Made by a program: the position numbers and the translations under genes
DNA from: Chitinophaga skermanii
GTDB lineage: Bacteria; Bacteroidota; Bacteroidia; Chitinophagales; Chitinophagaceae
Reading direction: 5' to 3'
DNA: 64,000 bases
NCBI RefSeq assembly: GCF_003259335.1
Contig: NZ_QLLL01000003.1
Location: 620,001 to 684,000, forward strand
Shown here: positions 55,226-62,862 of the stretch, one piece after another
Layout: each line of letters opens with the position of its first letter
Numbering within the stretch: position 1 is the first letter of the stretch
Notes under the pieces: model-generated
Told to the model about the DNA's origin: nothing
The model's database searches: none
What the model saw: the letters and a program-made list of their open reading frames with translations, nothing else

Positions 55226-55272
55226 ATTTCTTAAGAAATTAATTCAAAAATCATATCTACCTTTAAAAGGTA
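55226..55272. promoter_or_regulatory. Two palindromes upstream of the RiPP precursor gene
   Basis: ATTTCTTAAGAAAT (55226-55239) is a perfect 14-bp palindrome, and TACCTTTAAAAGGTA (55258-55272) is a 15-base palindrome around one central base. Their centres are about 33 bp apart. The second contains TACCTTTA, one base from TAnnTTTG, so it could be an operator over a promoter. The precursor's ATG is 188 bases further on, which would leave a long leader. Confidence 0.45.
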
Positions 55273-55459
55273 ATTGTGAACCTCTCTCCTCAACTCACCT
55301 TTACACAGTTTTGAAAATTAATTTCTCTTTTTTCAAAACTTATTTACCGGCATTTACGAACATTCATATGTAGGCTTTTCACGCAAACGGAAACCATGCT
55401 TGAAATTTCCTGCATTCATTATTCCATTCAAATACATTTCAATTATTAAACAACTCACC

Positions 55460-55807
55460 ATGCAAAACATCTCAAAAAAATTGATGATTCCAGGTTCAAT
55501 TGTTGCAACCGCTATTTTAGGTTTAGCTACGCCATCTAATGCAAATGTTACTGCCTACAGCAACCTCGGTTCTGGTGCAGAAGTACGTAGCGATTTATTG
55601 AATCATCATGCAGCTTACACTGGCAAATTAGAAGCTAAATGTGGTGCCGGTAAAGATTCTACCGCAGCAAAAAGTAAAGGTAAAGAAGGTAAATGCGGTG
55701 AAGGTAAATGTGGAGAAGGAAAATGCGGTGGCAAGAAAGATGGTAAAGCCACTAAGAAAGAAGCAAAAGCTACAAAAAAAGAAGCTAAGAAAGAAGCAAC
55801 TAAATAA
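55460..55807 (+). CDS. EGKCG-motif RiPP precursor (bufferin/HvfA-like)
   Basis: The ATG at 55460 gives a 115-residue protein; a TTG at 55400 in frame adds residues before the signal peptide and is rejected. Residues 1-28 form a signal peptide (LMIPGSIVATAILGLATP, SNA). The following NLGSGAEVRSDLL resembles the conserved segment before the core in such precursors. The core has three back-to-back EGKCG motifs (76-90, cysteines 79, 84, 89), with a related EAKCG at 58-62 (C61). The tail is a Lys/Ala/Glu/Thr repeat (91-115). In characterised relatives (bufferins, Haemophilus HvfA) DUF692 enzymes with DUF2063 partners convert EGKCG cysteines into copper-binding heterocycles for periplasmic copper protection. 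The two genes that follow are exactly those enzymes. Modification and metal are inferred. Confidence 0.9.
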   Translation: MQNISKKLMIPGSIVATAILGLATPSNANVTAYSNLGSGAEVRSDLLNHHAAYTGKLEAKCGAGKDSTAAKSKGKEGKCGEGKCGEGKCGGKKDGKATKKEAKATKKEAKKEATK

Positions 55808-55823
55808 TGTATGCTACTCTTTT

Positions 55824-55862
55824 GGGATGGATGTATTACAAGTAGTACGTCCATCCCAATTT
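55824..55862 (+). terminator. Hairpin attenuator between precursor and DUF692 genes
   Basis: GGGATGGATGTA (55824-55835) and TACGTCCATCCC (55846-55857) form a 12-bp stem with one G-U pair and a ten-base loop, followed by AATTTT. It starts 17 bases after the precursor stop and ends 26 bases before the DUF692 start codon. The short T-run suggests partial termination, which would yield more precursor mRNA than enzyme mRNA. Confidence 0.8.
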
Positions 55863-55882
55863 TCCCGTTAAAACACTGTACT

Positions 55883-56710
55883 ATGGTAGGTTTAGGTTTT
55901 CGTAGAGATTTTGCCGAAGAACTCATCGAAGGAAAATTAATTACACCCGACTTCGTGGAGTTCGCGCCAGAAAACTGGATGAATATGGGCGGCTATTGGC
56001 GAAAAATGTTGCACAAGGTAGTTGATAAGTACCCTGTGCTTTGCCATGGTTTATCGTTGTCGATTGGTAGTCCCGACGATTTGGATATGCCCTTCTTACA
56101 ACAAGTGAAAGATTTCCTCGACGAATTCCAAGTACAATTATATTCCGAACACCTTAGTTATTCCAAGTGCGATAATGCGCATTTGTACGACTTATTACCT
56201 ATTCCTTTCCGTAAAGATGCCGTGCAACACATTGTACAAAGGATACAAACTGTACAAGATTTTTTACAACGCCCTATTGCCATGGAAATAGTATCGTATT
56301 ATACACCGGTGGCAGCAGAAATGAGCGAATCGGCATTTATCCGCGACATCGTACAGCAAAGTGGTTGTAAGCTATTGCTGGATGTCAATAATATTTACGT
56401 GAACGCTTTCAACCATCAATACGATGCGAAGCAATTCATACAAGAACTACCTTTAGATCGTGTAGCGTATATTCATATGGCTGGGCACGAACAAGTGTCG
56501 GACGATTTGATTATAGATACACACGGCGAAGCAATTATTGATCCTGTTTACGATTTATTCGATTGGACGATCCAACATATACAACCTGTTCCCGTATTAT
56601 TGGAGCGCGATTTTAATATCCCGGAAATGCCGGCATTACAAGAAGAGTTATCGCGTTTGAAACAAATTTGTGCAAAACATTGGCCTGCAAAAAATGAACT
56701 TGTCGCCTAA
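55883..56710 (+). CDS. DUF692 multinuclear non-heme iron enzyme (MNIO; BufB/HvfB/MbnB-like)
   Basis: The ATG at 55883 starts MVGLGFRRDFAEEL, the normal beginning of this family; an upstream frame to 55811 would run through the attenuator hairpin and is rejected. The 275-residue TIM-barrel protein shows the expected metal-binding residues: PENW (29-32), H55 (LCHGLSLSIG), H90 (YSEHLSY), E135 (AMEIVSYY), D167/N170 (LLDVNNIYVN), H198 (YIHMAGHE), D212/H214 (DTHGE) and E241. MNIO enzymes use iron and oxygen to remodel cysteines in RiPP precursors. Its target is almost certainly the EGKCG precursor immediately upstream. It overlaps the DUF2063 gene by 17 bases. Confidence 0.95.
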   Translation: MVGLGFRRDFAEELIEGKLITPDFVEFAPENWMNMGGYWRKMLHKVVDKYPVLCHGLSLSIGSPDDLDMPFLQQVKDFLDEFQVQLYSEHLSYSKCDNAHLYDLLPIPFRKDAVQHIVQRIQTVQDFLQRPIAMEIVSYYTPVAAEMSESAFIRDIVQQSGCKLLLDVNNIYVNAFNHQYDAKQFIQELPLDRVAYIHMAGHEQVSDDLIIDTHGEAIIDPVYDLFDWTIQHIQPVPVLLERDFNIPEMPALQEELSRLKQICAKHWPAKNELVA

Positions 56711-57449
56711 TACATACGAAGCCCAGCAACTATTCTCGCAATATTGTCGTGATGGCGTTTACAAACCGATTCCCGGTGTAAACCCAGCGCGCATGGAGCA
56801 TTACAGGCGGCTTGTATTTAACGTGGTGCGGGATAATTTAGAGAGTACATTCCCCATTTTGTTTCAACAAACGGACGAAGACACTTGGCTGTTTTGGGTG
56901 AATGATTTCTTCCAACATCACAATTGTCAAGCTACACAAGTATGGAAAATGGGCGAAGAGTTTTACCAATATGCCCTGGCCCAAGATTGGCAAACGAAAT
57001 ACCAATTACCCCATTTACGCGATTTGTTATTATTTGAATGGACGGAAATGGAATTGTACAATATGCCAGACATTCCGTATCCCGCTGTGCAAGCACAAGG
57101 CAGCTGGGAAAACAATCATATCGCCCTAAACCCAGAACATCGATTACTTGTATTTAACTACCCTGTGCATCAACACGCTACTATCACAGAAACAACTACT
57201 CGTGAAGGTCATTACTTCGTTGTACAATACCGCGAGCCAGCAGAAGGCAATATTTTATTCGTAGAAGTATCGGCTTGGTTAGCATTTGTATTGGAGCAAC
57301 TGCATAACGGCTTCACCTTGCAAGACATTTTCCCTTACGCACCCGCATTACACATCGAAGTAAACGAATTACTCGTACACAATACTATCTCCTTTCTACA
57401 AGACATGCGTGCTCGCAAACTGGTGCTAGGCTTTGCCGCTGAAGTGTAA
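56694..57449 (+). CDS. DUF2063 partner protein (BufC/HvfC/MbnC-like)
   Basis: This 251-residue protein starts at ATG 56694, inside the end of the DUF692 gene, so the two are translationally coupled. It has the DUF2063 N-terminal domain (about 1-100: MEHYRRLVFNVVRDNLESTF, PILFQQTDEDTW, WVNDFFQHHNC, LRDLLLFEWTEMEL) and a second alpha/beta domain resembling the RiPP-recognition part of MbnC/TglI-type partners. The 'putative DNA-binding' label of the family is historical. Its expected job is to bind the precursor and present the EGKCG segment to the DUF692 enzyme in the cytoplasm before export. No dedicated protease or exporter follows; the precursor's own signal peptide would serve export. Confidence 0.93.
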   Translation: MNLSPNTYEAQQLFSQYCRDGVYKPIPGVNPARMEHYRRLVFNVVRDNLESTFPILFQQTDEDTWLFWVNDFFQHHNCQATQVWKMGEEFYQYALAQDWQTKYQLPHLRDLLLFEWTEMELYNMPDIPYPAVQAQGSWENNHIALNPEHRLLVFNYPVHQHATITETTTREGHYFVVQYREPAEGNILFVEVSAWLAFVLEQLHNGFTLQDIFPYAPALHIEVNELLVHNTISFLQDMRARKLVLGFAAEV

Positions 57450-57524
57450 CAGCTGCTCATCACTATTCCGTAGAAATCTTCTTTCAATATAATTATATTT
57501 GTTTCATAGCTGAAATAACGAGTT

Positions 57525-58208
57525 ATGAATAACAAATTGAACTTGGTGGTTTTAACCGGCGCAGGCATTAGCGCGGAAAGTGGTATTAAAACTTTCCGGG
57601 ATAGCGGCGGTTTATGGGAAGGATATGACGTAAGCAGGGTAGCCTCGCCAATGGGTTGGCAAGAAGACCCAGCCTTGGTACTCGAGTTTTATAATATGCG
57701 AAGAAATGAAATCCGCAAAGCAAAGCCCAACGATGCCCATAAAGGATTAGCTGCACTAGAAGAACGATTCAATGTACACATCATTACCCAAAATATCGAC
57801 GACCTGCACGAAAGAGCAGGTTCCAGTAAAGTTTTGCATTTACATGGTTTAATCACGCAGATGCGTAGTGTGTACGACGACGACACCTTGTACGATGTAG
57901 GTGAAAGTATTCAATTGGGAGATAAAGCAGCCGATGGCGGTCAATATAGACCACACGTGGTTTGGTTTGGCGAAGACGTGCCCATGTTGCGCGACGCATC
58001 GCGGCTTGTAGAACGGGCAGATATTTTCGTGATAATTGGTACCTCGTTGAATGTGTATCCAGCGGCAGGATTAGTTGATTATGTACGTGGCTCTGTGCCG
58101 CGTTTCGTGATCGATAAGAAAATTCCGGCCATTAGTCAACAACGATTCTTCACCTTTATAGAAAAGCCGGCAACATTGGGCGTAGCCGAATTAGCCACTT
58201 TAATTTAA
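57525..58208 (+). CDS. Sir2-family NAD-dependent deacylase, SIRT5-like, lacking zinc cysteines
   Basis: This 227-residue sirtuin has the NAD-binding GAGISAESGIKTFRDSGGLW, TQNIDDLHERAG and catalytic HLHG motifs. Y56 and R59 (FYNMRR) reproduce the Y-x-x-R pair that lets SIRT5/CobB remove succinyl and malonyl groups. The region between HLHG and HVVWFGE has no cysteine, so the usual structural Cys4 zinc site is missing; I recall this for Bacteroidota members. An S66 peptidase gene follows six bases later. It lies 75 bases after the RiPP genes, without a terminator that I can see. Confidence 0.94.
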   Translation: MNNKLNLVVLTGAGISAESGIKTFRDSGGLWEGYDVSRVASPMGWQEDPALVLEFYNMRRNEIRKAKPNDAHKGLAALEERFNVHIITQNIDDLHERAGSSKVLHLHGLITQMRSVYDDDTLYDVGESIQLGDKAADGGQYRPHVVWFGEDVPMLRDASRLVERADIFVIIGTSLNVYPAAGLVDYVRGSVPRFVIDKKIPAISQQRFFTFIEKPATLGVAELATLI

Positions 58209-58214
58209 GCCTGC

Positions 58215-59261
58215 ATGAAGCGTAAACACTTTTTATCGATGGTATTGGGTATGGGCGCTATTATTCCAGCAATGGCGCAGCAACCCGTGCGCAATAACGA
58301 AAGTGAAGAAGAGGAATTGGGAGAAGACATGCCTTGTAAAGTACCTCCTTACTTGCAGCCAGGCGATACAATAGGTATTACTTGCCCAGCGGGTTATATT
58401 ACCTACGATCAAATTTTACCGGCCATTCGAATAATGGAGAGCTGGGGATATAAAATCCTTATTGGTAAAACGGTAGGCGCCCGCGATTTCACATTTGGTG
58501 GTACCGACGCAGAACGGTTGGCAGATTTGCAGGCGATGTTGGATAACCCGAAAGTACAAGCCATTATGTGTGCACGCGGTGGCTATGGTGTTGCGCGAAT
58601 TGTAGATGGCTTACAGTTCGATAAATTTAAACAACATCCTAAGTGGGTTATAGGCTTTAGCGATATTACGGTTTTACATGCCCATATTCAGCGTAATTGT
58701 CATGTTGCGTCCATTCACTCCAAAATGTGCAATAGTTTCCCGGATGAGTTTAAAACGGCCGATCCAATCGTTCAACAAACCATCTTATCCATCCGCCAGG
58801 CGTTAAGCGGTGAGAAAATGACGTATACAGTAGAGCTCGATCCGAAGAATAGATTAGGAACTGCTAACGGGGAATTAATAGGTGGTAACCTGGCCATGTT
58901 GCAAAGTATTGCCGCTACGAAATCTGATATTCAAACGGCCGGTAAGATATTGTTCTTAGAAGATACGGGGGAATACTTGTATAGTATTGATAGAATGTTA
59001 GGAAACTTGGCAAGAGCAGGTAAGCTGGCGAAATTGAATGGATTAATTATGGGGGGCTTCACGAAAATAAAGGCCGACGACCCGGGAGAAGAATTCGGTA
59101 AATCGGTATATGATATTGTATTGGAGAAAGTGAAGGATTATAAGTATCCAGTTTGTTTTAACTTCCCGGTAGGGCATATACGGAACAACTTCGCTTTAAA
59201 ATGCGGTGTGAAACACCGTTTACGTGTTGACGCAAGCGGTGTTTCATTCGCAGAAATCTAA
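58215..59261 (+). CDS. S66-family peptidase (LD-carboxypeptidase-like), exported
   Basis: This 348-residue protein starts with a signal peptide (MKRKHFLSMVLGMGAIIPAMA). It contains S66 motifs: PGDTIGITCPAGYI, ARGGYGVARIVDGLQF, the nucleophile elbow VIGFSDITVLH, LFLEDTGEYLYSIDRML with the glutamate, and GHIRNNFALKCG with the histidine of the Ser-Glu-His triad. Family members cut L,D bonds in muropeptides during peptidoglycan recycling (LdcA) or hydrolyse peptide antibiotics (MccF). The export signal is unusual for LdcA, which is cytoplasmic, and suggests periplasmic action here. Its stop overlaps that of the convergent beta-barrel gene by four bases. Confidence 0.92.
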   Translation: MKRKHFLSMVLGMGAIIPAMAQQPVRNNESEEEELGEDMPCKVPPYLQPGDTIGITCPAGYITYDQILPAIRIMESWGYKILIGKTVGARDFTFGGTDAERLADLQAMLDNPKVQAIMCARGGYGVARIVDGLQFDKFKQHPKWVIGFSDITVLHAHIQRNCHVASIHSKMCNSFPDEFKTADPIVQQTILSIRQALSGEKMTYTVELDPKNRLGTANGELIGGNLAMLQSIAATKSDIQTAGKILFLEDTGEYLYSIDRMLGNLARAGKLAKLNGLIMGGFTKIKADDPGEEFGKSVYDIVLEKVKDYKYPVCFNFPVGHIRNNFALKCGVKHRLRVDASGVSFAEI

Positions 59262-60025
59262 ATACGGTAATTAACACCTAGCATGACGTAGATATTGTAC
59301 ATGGGGAAATCCATTCCTTTAAAATCGCTTGGGAAAATGCTACGCAAGCCCCAAGAAAGATTAGCTTGTACACTTAAATGTTTACCTACGCGGCGTTCAG
59401 CACCACCTTGTAAGCCCATATCGAAACGACGCAAATCGTCGGCGAAATCGAACGTTGCTTGATCTACAATAATTTTCTCGCCGGTTGGTCCTCCATTACG
59501 GATGTATCCATCAGACACATCTCCATCGAAATGTCCATTCAATAACCACGCCATGTAACCACCCATACGGAAGCGCCAGTTATTGTTTGGCTTGAATACG
59601 GCTGCTACGGGAATTGTGATGTATGTATTACGGATCTTCGTTTTATTGTGGCCGGTGAATGTGCCTTCAAAGTACCCTGTTTGTCCACCTTCTGTTACGT
59701 TCATAATGGTAGGGAAATAAAGTACGGAATCTTTCACGCTCATACCTTTTAATTCTAAGCTCACGCCGGCACTTACGCCCCATTTAGGTTGGAAGTAATA
59801 GGTAGCCTCGTACCCTAAAGTAGGAGCGAAAGCTGGCCAATAGCCTTCTATTTTACGAATTGTGTTGGGCAATGGCACCGGTGTGGTTCCGCCAAAGTTG
59901 AAACCTGCAATAATGCGGTGTTCCATACGATCGCGGAAAGACAGCTTCTTAGTATCTTGTTCTTGTGCATAGGTAGCCGTAGCCGTTAGTAACAAGAGTA
60001 TATAGAGTGCTAGTTGTTTCTTCAT
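59258..60025 (-). CDS. Outer-membrane beta-barrel protein
   Basis: This 255-residue protein has a signal peptide (MKKQLALYILLLLTATATYA) and then alternating amphipathic strands with aromatic girdles (RIIAGFNFGGTTPV, FAPTLGYEATYYFQPKWGVS, SVQANLSWGLRSIFP, NIYVMLGVNYRI at the C-terminus), as in PorT-like or OmpW-like barrels of Bacteroidota. The role is unknown. It follows the PCMD lipoprotein gene by ten bases and is clearly cotranscribed, so they may form an envelope pair. Confidence 0.88.
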   Translation of the reverse strand: MKKQLALYILLLLTATATYAQEQDTKKLSFRDRMEHRIIAGFNFGGTTPVPLPNTIRKIEGYWPAFAPTLGYEATYYFQPKWGVSAGVSLELKGMSVKDSVLYFPTIMNVTEGGQTGYFEGTFTGHNKTKIRNTYITIPVAAVFKPNNNWRFRMGGYMAWLLNGHFDGDVSDGYIRNGGPTGEKIIVDQATFDFADDLRRFDMGLQGGAERRVGKHLSVQANLSWGLRSIFPSDFKGMDFPMYNIYVMLGVNYRI

Positions 60026-60035
60026 GTTGTAATTT

Positions 60036-61106
60036 TTACTTGGTTTCTTTCATGTTGATTTGTAAACTGTCGACCACTAAGCGGCTACCAATAGCGCCAA
60101 TGTAAGCATCCCCATCTTTACTAGAAGATGCTACAATAGCCACCATGAGGCTTTCGTTGGGTTGAATTGCTTTTTCATACACGAAAGGGATTTCGAAGCG
60201 TGTATAAGCTTCCTTGGCAGTACCGTCGGCAACAATGGCGCGGGCGATGATACGGTCGGAAGTTTTGATATTGGTGGCGTCTAAACGTTCGGAGCCGGTA
60301 TATAGAATAGCGTAAATAGAGCATTCGTCGGTTTTACCGGGAATGGCATTACCTTGTTTATCTTGGTAAACGGCGCCGGGAGTGTATTTATAATACCCCG
60401 AGAAGCTAGCAGGACGACCTTTTGTAAGGGGTTGACCGAATTTTGTAGCCTTCAAAGGTTCAATGAGTGCATTTTGCGAATCGAATACACCTAGGAAGAG
60501 AGAACCGGCAAAGAGTTTAATCCCGAGTAGGCTAGAAAGGGCTGTACCTTTAATTGTAAGCAATTCGGCAGCTTGTGAGCCGAACTTAGCATCGGTAGTG
60601 GCGCGTAATGGGTAGGCATCGTTGCGCTTAGGTAAACCAGCTAAAGCTGTTCCGGGGTTACCCGAGCTCCATAAAATGGACCCATCTTCTTCAACCGGGT
60701 ATTGGTATTTGTCGCGTTCATTTTCGGCCCAATCTTCAAAATCAAACTTCCAATCGCCGGTGCTCACCACTTCAATCGTATACGATTTTTGGTAGGCTTT
60801 GCTTTGAGAAGTTACCACGTAAGTAATCGCACCTGAAGAAAAGTCGATCTTTTGCCCAGAAGCGGGGGAAATAGTAGCGCCTTCCGTGATCGTAATCTCG
60901 GGCGTGATACCTGCTTCGTAGGCATCGTTGGTTAAGTACAATAAGATCCGGCTATTGGCTTGGTCGATAAAAACTTCGCTGGTTGCGTCTGCGGAATCAA
61001 TTGTAAAAGAAGTAATGTCGGCTTCCGGGTTTAACGGTGTGTCTTTGATACAGGCGTGCAATAATGGTATAAAGCAGGCCAGGATACTGAGTTTCTTTAG
61101 TTTCAT
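60036..61106 (-). CDS. PCMD domain lipoprotein
   Basis: This 356-residue protein has a lipoprotein signal (SILACFIPLLHAC). The N-terminal part (about 20-115) is an Ig-like domain of the DUF5018 kind, with ITSFTID and AITYVVTSQSKAYQKSYTIEV. The rest matches the 'putative carbohydrate metabolism domain' (PCMD): WKFDFEDWAENERDKYQYP, ILWSSGNPGTALAG, ATTDAKFGSQAAELLT, FSGYYKYTPGAVY and SKDGDAYIGAIGSRLVVDSL. PCMD proteins are surface lipoproteins thought to bind carbohydrate. It is the first gene of a pair with the beta-barrel gene. Confidence 0.87.
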   Translation of the reverse strand: MKLKKLSILACFIPLLHACIKDTPLNPEADITSFTIDSADATSEVFIDQANSRILLYLTNDAYEAGITPEITITEGATISPASGQKIDFSSGAITYVVTSQSKAYQKSYTIEVVSTGDWKFDFEDWAENERDKYQYPVEEDGSILWSSGNPGTALAGLPKRNDAYPLRATTDAKFGSQAAELLTIKGTALSSLLGIKLFAGSLFLGVFDSQNALIEPLKATKFGQPLTKGRPASFSGYYKYTPGAVYQDKQGNAIPGKTDECSIYAILYTGSERLDATNIKTSDRIIARAIVADGTAKEAYTRFEIPFVYEKAIQPNESLMVAIVASSSKDGDAYIGAIGSRLVVDSLQINMKETK

Positions 61107-61287
61107 GAAATGGTGTTTAATAGCGAGGGGAAAGTCGGTTCTTTCTCTTCTGTCCTTTCAAATTGTTTCAAATACTATAAGCGTTGGTTCATTCTTGGTT
61201 ATAAACAATGTTGCCCATAGGAAGGTTACAAAAGTAAATGATATTTTTGCTTTACATTCATATCACCTTATTTGAACCGTTGTTACT

Positions 61288-61797
61288 ATGAAGATAAATA
61301 AAGAGCGCATACTGAGGGTATTGATCTATGCTGCCAAATGTGTGGCCGGCGCTTTGGTGGTGTTTTTGTTATCGTGGTTGATTGATTATGATGAATATAT
61401 CTGGTGTTTGATATCGGTGATGCTGGTACTTTCACCAGATGGTAGCGACGCTGTTGCGTTGGCCTTATCGCGTATTAAAGCGAACCTGGTGGGAGCTACT
61501 ACAGGTTTAATTATGTTATTTATTCATCCTACGCAAGTGGTGATGGTCATTTCCGCAATTGCTATTACAGTTATTTTATGTAATGTATTGAAATTAGAAG
61601 CAGCCACGCGCACTGCTTTGGCGGCGTCGATTATTGTAATGACGCACGAGGTAGGCACGCACGTGTATGATGCGGCAGTAGAGCGTGTAATTGCTGTGCT
61701 TGTGGGATGTAGTTTGGGGTTGATGATCACTTTTGCTTTTCACAATAAATTTATCCAGCGTACGGTCGACGATATTCGTCATATGAACGAAGCCTAA
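61288..61797 (+). CDS. FUSC-family membrane protein
   Basis: This 169-residue protein has about four to five membrane helices with FUSC/aromatic-acid-exporter features (AAKCVAGALVVFLLSW, ISVMLVLSPDGSDAVALALS, RIKANLVGATTGLIML, AVERVIAVLVGCSLGLMITF). It corresponds to one half of the larger fusaric-acid-resistance exporters, so it may work as a dimer. The transported compound is unknown. It is probably transcribed with the YjbR gene 43 bases later. Confidence 0.85.
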   Translation: MKINKERILRVLIYAAKCVAGALVVFLLSWLIDYDEYIWCLISVMLVLSPDGSDAVALALSRIKANLVGATTGLIMLFIHPTQVVMVISAIAITVILCNVLKLEAATRTALAASIIVMTHEVGTHVYDAAVERVIAVLVGCSLGLMITFAFHNKFIQRTVDDIRHMNEA

Positions 61798-61839
61798 CGG
61801 TTTTCGTTTATACAAGGCCGTTATAAAAAGATAGTCATT

Positions 61840-62196
61840 ATGAATATTGAAATGTTCCGCGAGTTTTGTTTGTCGTTACCAGGTACTACGGAAGGCTTTC
61901 CATTTGGGGAGGAGAACTTGGTGTTTTTTGTAAAGGGGAAGATGTTTGCGATAACGGATGTATCGGAATTTGCGTCTGTTAACTTGAAATGTGACCCAGA
62001 GGAGGCCGTAGAATTGAGAGAGCGCTACGAGGCGGTATTACCGGGTTATCATATGAATAAGAAGCATTGGAATACGGTACTAATGGATGGCACCATTCCG
62101 AAAAGCATGTTCTTTAAATGGGTGCGTGATTCGTATGATTTGGTGGTTGCGAAACTGCCAAAGAAAGATAGGGAGGAGTTATCTAAAGAAGGATAA
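61840..62196 (+). CDS. MmcQ/YjbR family protein
   Basis: This 118-residue protein has the YjbR fold motifs MFREFCLSLPGTTEGFPFG, LVFFVKGKMFAITDV, VNLKCDPEEAVELRERY, PGYHMNKKHWNTVLMDG and SYDLVVAKLPKK. Family members are often called DNA-binding-like, but no role is established. A terminator follows. Confidence 0.93.
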   Translation: MNIEMFREFCLSLPGTTEGFPFGEENLVFFVKGKMFAITDVSEFASVNLKCDPEEAVELRERYEAVLPGYHMNKKHWNTVLMDGTIPKSMFFKWVRDSYDLVVAKLPKKDREELSKEG

Positions 62197-62209
62197 CATT
62201 TTACCATGT

Positions 62210-62240
62210 ACAGAACGGGGTTAATCAATCCCGTTTTGTG
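62210..62240 (+). terminator. Terminator after YjbR gene
   Basis: ACAGAACGGGGTT (62210-62222) and AATCCCGTTTTGT (62227-62239) form a 13-bp stem with two G-U pairs and an AATC loop. The stem's right arm contains the T-run. Confidence 0.75.
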
Positions 62241-62705
62241 CATAGTAACTGTCCACAAATTGACGCAAAATGTAGAAAAACGACCCGGTTACGACAAAAA
62301 AGATAACCAGGGAAAAAATACAGGCTTCACAATTGTCTAAGAATCACCTTAGTAACTAAGAAAAAAACGGTTTTCAGTAAACCATAATTATCATTTTTTG
62401 GTTATTTTAGTTATCGATTGCAAACATTGTAATCACTAAATTAGTAGTGTCGTGTAACCAAAATCATACATTTCAGCAACCAAAGTGTATATAGTCTACC
62501 AATAAAAAATTCATTTACAATAATTTATAAGAACTTTTTACAGATATTTTCGAGAACGATTGCATGCACACTTATATAAGTATTTCGATAGAAAACACGC
62601 TTAATAACCACCAGTAGCAAACAAGCTATACCTAGGAATTTTGATAGAATAGAGGAATTTACAACAAACGTTAACATATGGTTAACAAACAATTAGACAA
62701 CAGGT

Positions 62706-62760
62706 TTACATTTGTAATAATTTATCTATTACATTTGTAAAATAACAGTATTACAAATGT
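62706..62760 (+). promoter_or_regulatory. Two direct and one inverted copy of TTACATTTGTAA, containing -7 boxes
   Basis: TTACATTTGTAA occurs at 62706-62717 and 62729-62740, 23 bp apart, and TTACAAATGT in inverted orientation at 62751-62760. The direct copies each include TACATTTG, a perfect TAnnTTTG element (62707-62714, 62730-62737), so tandem promoters with an operator-like symmetry are possible upstream of the exported-protein gene at 62863. Confidence 0.6.
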
Positions 62761-62862
62761 GCATATTTAAAATTTGGCATGTATTATGGCCTTAATTTTC
62801 AAACAGCAGCACATGTAACCATTATCAGATGCGATTTTTTAACCAATGAAAAATTGCTACTC

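Larger units (their letters stand above)
62197..62862. other. AT-rich intergenic region
   Basis: These 666 bases hold the YjbR terminator and then AT-rich DNA with no gene that I can support. The last part carries three copies of a 12-bp motif that includes perfect -7 promoter elements. An ATG at 62779 in frame with the next gene exists but precedes the signal peptide by 28 residues. Confidence 0.6.

Noticed and set aside
55615..55926. 103-codon minus-strand frame over the RiPP precursor
   Set aside because: Low-complexity Ser/Pro/Leu product is simply the reverse of the Lys/Gly/Cys repeats.
62320..62700. AT-rich stretch considered as a replication origin
   Set aside because: No cluster of DnaA-box-like TTATCCACA words, and no dnaA, parAB or other origin-linked genes nearby.
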